The notes beneath the pieces are model-generated. The model was not told the DNA's origin, did not search any database, and saw nothing but the letters and a program-made list of their open reading frames with translations. Of a stretch of DNA of 64,000 nt, positions 57,809 through 64,000 are shown piece after piece (within the stretch, counting starts at the first letter, position 1; each line of letters begins with the position of its first letter). Source of the stretch: Lathyrus oleraceus. Taxonomy: Eukaryota > Streptophyta > Magnoliopsida > Fabales > Fabaceae. The DNA lies in contig NC_066585.1 of assembly GCF_024323335.1 (NCBI RefSeq), positions 532,594,582 to 532,658,581 of the forward strand, in the 5' to 3' direction. Both the position numbers and the translations under genes were made by a program.

Positions 57809-60800
57809 CTAAGTTCTCTTTCTTTTCTTGGTTGGAATATGTTCTACATGTCTCTTAACAACACGGACGGTTAGATTGATCCAAATACCCTCATTATGAT
57901 CATTTCTAATATATGAATCATTTGATATAATATTCTCATCTTGATCATTTCTGGTAAACGATTCAATCTCAACATCAATATCACCTTGATCTCCAGTGTT
58001 TTCATCAATTACTTTGTTGGAAAAAAGAACTATAGACCATTTCGTACTTTTCAAATCATTGACATAGAACACTTGTCTAGCTTGAGAGGCTAGAATAAAA
58101 GACTCATCTTTGTATCCCACCCTATTAAGATCCACTTGCAAAAATCCTGACTTATCCATTCGAATGCCGTTATTATTTTCAACCCACTTGCAACCAAATA
58201 TAGGAATCTGAAACTTCTCATAATCAAACACCCAAATGCGCTCGATAACACCAAAATACGACAGATTTGCAAATTTGGGGTTTAAGTCCTTCACACTTGA
58301 TATGTGCATTGCTTCAGCTACCACGGTGACACCACTATTCTGCATAGTACTTTTATCATGTTGTTCTTTGGTATAAAATGTGTATCCATTAATCGCGTAT
58401 GCGCTATAAGAAAAAACATGGAAACTTGGACCATATGCTAAGCATCTCAACCTTTCTGTTATTGAAGCGGGATCTGAATAATACTTTGAATAAATATGAT
58501 CCTTAACCAAGGTATAAAACATCGATTGTGCTCTCGTACTATCCAATTTTCATTTCTATTGGGATTTAAACCTCGGAGAACATCCTTGTGAATTTCAACA
58601 TACGGCTCAACCTCATTCTCATTGTGCAGAACATACAAATGCACTTGATCCCGTTCGACCCTTGATACTGCCACGATTTTATTTCCAATTAGATTTTTTC
58701 CTTCTTTCTTTTCGACAAGCTGAGACTTGGGGAGTCCGATTGACTGAACATTAGACAAATATTCAGTACAAAACTCAATCGCTTCTTCAACAATGTATCT
58801 TTCAACCATACAACCTTCTGGTCGACTTCGGTTCTTCACGTACCCTTTTAATATTTTCATATAACGTTCAACAGGGTACAGCCATCTCATATAAGCTGGT
58901 CCGCACAATTGTGTCTCTTTCACAAGATGAACAACTAGATGTACCATTATGTCAAAAAATGATGGAGGAAAAAACATTTCAAGCTCACACAAAGTAATAA
59001 CGATTTCTTTTTGCAACATTGGTAAGATCGCAGGATTGATCACCTTACTGCAAATTGACTTGAAGAAAGAACACAACTTAGTTATAGAGCTTCTTACTTT
59101 TTCTGGAAGAATAGAACGTATACCTATTGGGAGAAAATGTTCCATTATAACATGGCAATCATGGGTCTTTAAACTCTTTAACTTGAGGTCTTTCATAGAC
59201 ACAAGTCTTCTAATATCTGAAGAGTACCCTTCTGGAACTTTAACTTCACTTAGAAACTTACACAATGTTTTTTTCTAGATAGAGTATAAGCAGCAGGAGG
59301 TAGATATGTTCGTTTTCCTTTCTTCAAGGGTCCTAATTCAGTTCTTATTCCCATCGCTATCAAGTCCTTTCTTGCCTTAAGGCCATCCTTAGACTTTCCT
59401 TGTATATTGAGTAACGTGCCAATAACACTTTCAAATACATTTTTTTCAATATGCATAACATCAAGAAAATGTCTCACATACAAGGACTTCCAATACGGAA
59501 ATTCAAAAAAAACTGACCTCTTCTTCCACCCACTTTTGACAAGTGTGTGGGCAAAAGGCTTGCCAAACTGAGTATCCAAATCTTTCACCTTTTCAAAAAT
59601 TTGATCACCCGTCAATATAGGTGGAGCTCTGCCTTGTTCTGTCTCTCCATTGAACGCCTTTCTCCATCCACGGTAGTGATGATTTGAATTTAAGAATCTC
59701 CGATGACCGAGAAAGACATTCTTCTGACCAAACTCCAAGCGCTTCCAATCTGTTTTATCTTCACAAATAGGACACGCACATTGACCTTTTATGCTATACC
59801 CTGATAGATTTCCGTATGCTGGAAAATCATTAATTGTGCCAAACAACATCGCCCTCAAGTTGAAACTTTCTTTCCTATATCCATCATAAACCTCCACACC
59901 GGTCTCCCACAAAATCTTTAAATCTTCGATTAAGGGCTTCAAGTACACGTCTATGTCATTCCCTGGTTGTTTAGGTCCAGAAATCAACATAGACAACATC
60001 ATGTACTTACGCTTCATACATAGCCATGGAGGTAGATTATAAATCATAATAATCACAGGCCATGTACTGTGTGAGATACTCTGGATACCGTGTGGGTTCA
60101 TTCCATCAGTAGATAATGCCAAGCGAAGGTTTCTTGATTCTTCTCCAAATTCAGGATAATCATTATCAATTTTCAACCACTGTGGTGAATCTGCCGGATG
60201 TCGATACTTTCCATCTATAATTCTTTCATCTGCATGCCAGGTCAAGTGTCTTGAATCGGTTTCACTACGAAACATGCGTCTAAATCTCGGAATAACAGAA
60301 AATACCACAAGACTTTTGCTGGAGACAACTTGTTCTTATATCGCGAGACACCGCATTTAGGACACTCATTTAACGATGCATACTCATTTCGAAACAAAAC
60401 GCAATCGTTTGGACATGCATGTATCTTATCATAGCTCATGCCAATAGAGCACAACATCTTTTTGGTCTCATATGTTCGATTGGGAAGAACATTATCCTCA
60501 GGAAGCATATCTTTCAAAAGGGCTAATAACTCTGTGAAACTTTTATCTGACCACCCATTGCCCGCCTTTAAGTTGTACAACTTTAATACCGCAGACAATC
60601 TTGTGAATTTAGTGCAACCATCATACAAAGGTTTCTCTGCATCACTTACCAACCTCTCAAACATTTCGGGACAATCCTTAAGATCTCCTTCAAGTGCTTC
60701 TGCAATCTCTTCAACTCGATCACAATCGTATGTATCTGCGCCACTATAGTTTGAGGCATAGGTCGTACTATCCCCCGGTTCAACATTATCGTTACTTTTC

Positions 60801-61024
60801 TCACCATGCAAATTCCGACATGTATAACTTCGATCAATTCCATGCCTCATTAGATGCGATGTCAACTGAACTGCGTCAACCCGTTTCCCATAACAACAAC
60901 CCAAGCAAGGACATATCATTCTACTGGGGTCTTCGGCGTGCGCAACGACAAACTTAACGAATTCTGATACCCCATTCTCGTACTCTCTCGACAATCGATT
61001 GGAAGACATCCATGTATTATCCAT
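57809..61024 (-). pseudogene. CACTA TNP2-type transposase with three frameshifts
   Basis: This is a full-length transposase gene in four frame segments. Segment 61024-60242 starts MDNTWMSSNRLSREYENGV and carries the transposase-associated Cys/His region (CPCLGCC, HLMRHG). Segment 60308-59250 is the Transposase_21 core (LALSTDGMNPHG, GPKQPGNDIDVYLKPL, CACPICED, HFLDVMHIEKNVFESVIG). Segment 59265-58459 is the DUF4218-like part (VIMEHFLPIGIR, FFPPSFFDIMVHLVVHLV). Segment 58546-57809 is the DUF4216-like part (YFGVIERIWVFDYEKFQIPI, FGCKWV) and ends KKRKRT. Frame breaks lie near 60300 (after LSPAKVLWYF), near 59268 (in an A-run) and near 58530 (after CFIPWL). Each can be explained by a one-base indel. 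I saw no in-frame stop inside a segment. Introns were not resolved, but the breaks do not look like splice sites. The protein would bind the element ends and catalyse cut-and-paste in the nucleus. This copy is unlikely to encode it. Confidence 0.9.
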
Positions 61025-61462
61025 TACTAATTAGAATAAACAAAAAACAATTTCAGAAGAGTTCAAACACATTCGGACCTAGGTTTCTAATGATACTGGT
61101 GTTGACACAAAATCATATGTTCATAGGTCGTATAACCCATTGCATCCGCTATCATGGTCACTAAAAACCAACCGTCAATTTCCTATTGCATCCGCTATCA
61201 TGGTCGAAACAAACGTAGAAGGAGGAAACGCGCAGTAATAAGGTAAAACAGAAATTGGGCAAAGCTAAAACAAAGCAATAACATAAAACAGAAATTGGGA
61301 AAAGCGTGTACCTTTGATTGGTAGAAGGAGGAAACGCGCATGTAGATCTAACAGAGGTGGAAGGAAAACGCCTCAGAATCCTAACGTGAAAAAGAACGCT
61401 AATAACAGATAGTGAAATAACAAAACGCGCAGTATGTTATAATTTTAATGTTTACTAAAGGG
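61025..61462 (-). promoter_or_regulatory. 5' region of the CACTA transposase gene
   Basis: This is about 440 bp upstream of the transposase start, with no gene. It contains two copies of 'ttgcatccgctatcatggtc' (about 61139 and 61185) and two of 'aaaacagaaattgg' (about 61247 and 61285). Any promoter must lie here or in the adjacent repeats. No clear TATA box is seen. Confidence 0.4.
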
Positions 61463-62040
61463 GACATTAGAGGGCGCTTGTGGAAAAAAAGCGCCCTCTA
61501 AAGGGGGCCTAAGAGGGCGCTTATGAAAGCGCTCTCTAAGGCTTTCCAGAAGCGCTTTATAAGCTGGAAATGCACGTGGACTTATAACAGCGCTTTATTA
61601 AAAGCGCCCTCTAAGGGTAACCTTAGAGGGCGCTTTCTAAAAAGCGCCATGTATTGTTGTCCCTCTATCTCCTCCTTATTTTTTTCGTTTCACCTTAGAG
61701 GGCGCTTGTGGAAACAAAGCGCCCTCTAAAGGGGGCCTAAGAGGGCGCTTATGAAAGCGCTCTCTAAGGCTTTCCAGAAGCGCTTTATAAGCTGGAAATG
61801 CACATGGACTTATAACAGCGCTTTATTAAAAGCGCCCTTTAAGGGTAACCTTAGAGGGCGCTTTCTAAAAAGCGCCATGTATTGTTGTCCCTCTATCTCC
61901 TCCTTACTTTTTTGCTTCACCTTAGAGGGCGCTTTGTTACAAAAGCGCCCTCTAAAGTGCGCTGTCTATTGCTCCTTATTTTTCGCTTCACTTTAGAGGG
62001 CGCTTTTGTAATAAAGCGCCCTCTAAGGTGCGTTGTCTAT
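61463..62040. repeat. Right sub-terminal hairpin array of the CACTA element
   Basis: Two copies of a 228-bp unit (for example atgaaagcgctctctaaggc at 61522 and 61750) contain several agagggcgct/agcgccctct inverted pairs. Two further single hairpins follow before the terminus. Open frames through the unit repeat the same peptide and are not genes. Confidence 0.9.
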
Positions 62041-62062
62041 TCCAGTTTTTGGCGTAGTGAGT

Positions 62063-62335
62063 GTAATATAATTTTTTTTACCTTATAAAGATTCGAATCA
62101 ATTCTTCGTACATCCCTTTATCAATGCGCTATTGAGATTTAAAAAACTATAAATACATGACGGAATGTCATATCATCAATGAAATACATTTAAAGCATTT
62201 GACTCGCTTGAATATAATATGGGTTATTGTGACCAAAAAAAATGTATACCTGGAGAATGAAGATACTTTATTTTAGTCTAGATTTGGTAGAACAACAACT
62301 ATGAGTTGTTTATGAATTACTTGGATTTTAGAACA
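62063..62335. other. AT-rich DNA right of the CACTA element
   Basis: No gene or repeat is recognised. It is the former continuation of sequence left of 56027. Confidence 0.4.
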
Positions 62336-62590
62336 CGGGCACGTTTGTCCGCTTTTTTTTATTACGCTAACGCGTGAAAATATCAACGTCTTTTTTTATA
62401 AGTTTGATTTTAATATAAATTATTTATATGATAAAAAATATGATATTTATTCATATGCATATTAAATTTTATTTATAATATATAGTATTTGCACATTAAA
62501 TTTTGTTTGAATTGAGAAAATTGCAGTGTGACGTGACTTTATTTAACCGTTTTTTTTCAAGCAAATCAATAAATAACTCAATGTATAAAC
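62336..62590 (-). mobile_element. Second copy of the family 1 Helitron-like sequence (end damaged)
   Basis: This matches 54605-54840 in order (cgtttgtccgctttttttatt, split at 62343-62364; gctaacgcgtgaaaatat; tataaattatttatatgat; gtgtgacgtgactttattta), with about 10-15% difference. Only the inner part of the terminal hairpin (acgggcac gtttg) remains, and CTAG is absent. Confidence 0.55.
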
Positions 62591-62837
62591 TTAAATTCTT
62601 CTTTAATGTTTTTGAATTTGTGTTCTTTAATTTTTTTGGTATGAGGATGTAATGCACAGTACATACACATGGAAACAATTAAACTTCTCTTCAACAACAG
62701 AGTAAGAATGCAACAGTAATAATCATCAATATTCATCTTTCTTTTATGGAAAAACCACTCACGTATTGTTTACCAAAATCCCCTATGGACAAATATCATG
62801 TTATATCAGTATTCCCTTTACTCTCTCTCTCTCTCTC
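62591..62837. other. AT-rich sequence with a CT microsatellite
   Basis: No gene is seen. A (CT)n run at 62819-62838 precedes the family 2 Helitron-like fragment. Confidence 0.45.
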
Positions 62838-62900
62838 TTTCTCTTTCTCGTGCCCGTCTGTCCGCTTTTTTTAATGCGCACAACAGAGAAAAATAAATGT
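62838..62900 (-). mobile_element. Second copy of the family 2 Helitron-like end (partial)
   Basis: 'gtgcccgtctgtccgctttt', 'aatgcgcacaacagagaaaa' matches 55694-55740. Only one arm of the hairpin is left; the other arm and CTAG are replaced by CT repeats. Confidence 0.5.
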
Positions 62901-63259
62901 ATACTACATTTTTTGTGTATTCACCATCTTCTCCTTTCAATTTTCCTTCCCTAGTTAAAACTCTTGACCGATTCGGAAAATGACGATTCACTTTTAAAAT
63001 GGAATCTATAGTGAGAGATTGGCTTTTGGGAATGATCGATTCGGAAAATGATTGTACTTCGAATATATGGATCTTGGAACGAAAATTGAAAGGGAGAGTG
63101 GTATATATGGATAATAGAACAACATTCGAATATATTCTTTTAACATGAATTTTCAAATATGAATTTTCTTTTATGATCAATGAAACCGATACTCAGAATT
63201 TTACCCTCTTAGATGAAGGCCAGTCTGAGAGGGTTACTATGGAGAAGTCGTTTCTATAT
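62901..63259. other. Unassigned AT-rich sequence
   Basis: It contains two copies of 'gattcggaaaatga' (62969 and 63039) and part of a 120-residue - strand frame (63180-62818) that I do not recognise and that ends in the CT repeat. I would not call it a gene. Confidence 0.4.
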
Positions 63260-63545
63260 CATAGATAGATAAAGTTATGTTGTTAAAAATTGACGATTCA
63301 CTTTTAGTTAATTCTTTTATTTGGTACTCGACTTTAATCTGGTTAACTATAATTTGGGAGTTACTTCTTGCCCAGAGGTTGATTGCCTCTATTTCTCTCT
63401 CAAATTTTATCCCTATGATTAGTGCTTCGTATTCAGCCTAATTATTGTTAACTTTGAAACTGAATCATAATGATTACTTAATCACTATGTTGCCTTGTTC
63501 TTCTAACATTATTCCTTCCCCACTCACCTTCAAATTCAAGGATCC
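63260..63545 (-). pseudogene. Decayed Ty3-gypsy RNase H fragment
   Basis: On the - strand the frame reads GIMLEEQGNIVIK, then after a stop SFKVNNN, then after another stop AEYEALIIGIKFEREIEA, then NSQIIVNQIKVEYQIKEL. This follows the archaeal-type RNase H pattern of Tat/Ogre and Retand elements (GIGxVLExPxG.. NNxAEYEALIxGL.. GDSQLVVNQVxGEYQ). The active-site Glu of AEYEA remains. The Asp of GDSQLV has become Asn. No RT or integrase was seen nearby, so it is an isolated old fragment. Confidence 0.65.
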
Positions 63546-64000
63546 TTTTTGCAAATATTAAATTTTAAAATTTAGTTTGATCTAATAAATGTTTGAATGA
63601 CATCAGTTGGAAATAAGCATGATTTAGAGATCACAATCTATAGCATCAAATACATTAATGTAGTGATGTCAAGGTTTAGTCACATTATACGCAAGTGTCG
63701 ATATTTGTGGTGGTCTTATTATTGATTTGTGAGGTAAAAGGATATTGCAATATAAAAATATAAAGATATATAACATTTAAATTCACACCTAAATAATATA
63801 TAATTATGCTAATGTTTCATCTTACATGTTGGCTAATGTTTATGATGACATAATTATTTAGATTCCAACTTTTTGAGAATTATGGAGTCATAATTATGTT
63901 ATTAAAAATTATCATAAACATTATTCAAAAGAATCATGCCATCATAAACATTAGTCATTACTCCAACTTACATGCATGAAATTATGCTAATTACCCAAAG
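63546..64000. other. AT-rich sequence to the window end
   Basis: No gene is seen. 'aatcatgccatcataaacatta' type phrases with 'taattatg' recur at 63780-63970 as weak dispersed repeats. Confidence 0.4.

Larger units (their letters stand above)
56030..62059 (-). mobile_element. CACTA (En/Spm) DNA transposon, 6030 bp, target duplication AGT
   Basis: The left end is CACTACGCCAAAT and the right end is its inverted match TTTTTGGCGTAGTG (12 identical terminal bases). AGT stands directly outside on both sides (56027-56029 and 62060-62062), the 3-bp duplication typical of CACTA elements. Both ends carry dense sub-terminal repeats built on agagggcgctttc..gaaagcgccctct palindromes. Inside, on the - strand, are a TNP2-type transposase gene and then a captured ARGONAUTE segment. 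The transposase has frameshifts, so the copy is probably non-autonomous, but its ends look intact. Confidence 0.95.

Noticed and set aside
60242..60308. Possible intron at the overlap of the first two transposase frames
   Set aside because: The frames overlap and the protein alignment continues without a gap after SPAKVLWYF. A one-base indel explains it better than splicing.

Overview
This window looks like plant nuclear DNA, most probably from a temperate legume such as a pea, vetch or clover relative. That is an inference from several things: very large Ogre/Tat-type Ty3-gypsy retrotransposons with multi-kilobase LTRs, a CACTA DNA transposon, Helitron-like ends, AT-rich intergenic DNA and an intron-containing bZIP-like gene. 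There are no operons, bacterial promoters, CRISPR arrays, tRNA genes or rRNA genes. The GenBank-style strand convention is used: + is the strand as given.

About 48 kb of the left side is a nest of Ogre-like elements. The youngest layer (616-35239, - strand) is a tandem LTR-internal-LTR-internal-LTR structure. Its three LTRs of about 5.4 kb are almost identical, and a single 5-bp target duplication (GCAAG, 611-615 and 35240-35244) encloses the whole block. The right-hand internal region (B, 17578-29838) has intact ORF1 and gag-protease frames, a C-terminal scrap of integrase, a 5-kb repetitive 3' region, and no reverse transcriptase or RNase H. The left-hand internal region (A, 6018-12176) is the same sequence with a 6.1-kb internal deletion and three frameshifts. 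The block sits inside the 3' untranslated region of an older + strand Ogre-like element (X). X resumes at 35240 with 64-bp tandem repeats, a polypurine tract and a 2.2-kb LTR (36613-38778). The end of that LTR is joined directly to the polymerase gene of another family (Y, 38779-41966). Y's RT and second RNase H active sites are mutated, and it has one in-frame stop. Y continues with a repetitive 3' region, a polypurine tract and a 3.2-kb LTR (44919-48111), followed by a primer-binding site and about 300 bp of leader.

From about 48.4 kb the sequence is AT-rich low-copy-like DNA. It contains a five-exon gene (about 49140-53688, coding in four exons) for a divergent 188-residue group-I-like bZIP protein with an acidic tail. 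Its introns hold a decayed MULE transposon fragment and long (TA)n tracts. Two Helitron-like 3' ends follow (54590 and 55671). Next is a structurally complete 6030-bp CACTA element (56030-62059, 3-bp target duplication AGT). Its transposase gene has three frameshifts. Downstream of the transposase, on the same strand, the element carries a captured piece of an ARGONAUTE gene (PIWI domain, AGO5/AGO1-like) with its exon-intron boundaries preserved. The last 2 kb holds remnants of the same Helitron families and a decayed Ty3-gypsy RNase H fragment.

The best candidates for new biology are the ARGONAUTE fragment inside the hairpin-rich CACTA element, the tandem non-autonomous Ogre, and the divergent bZIP-like gene.
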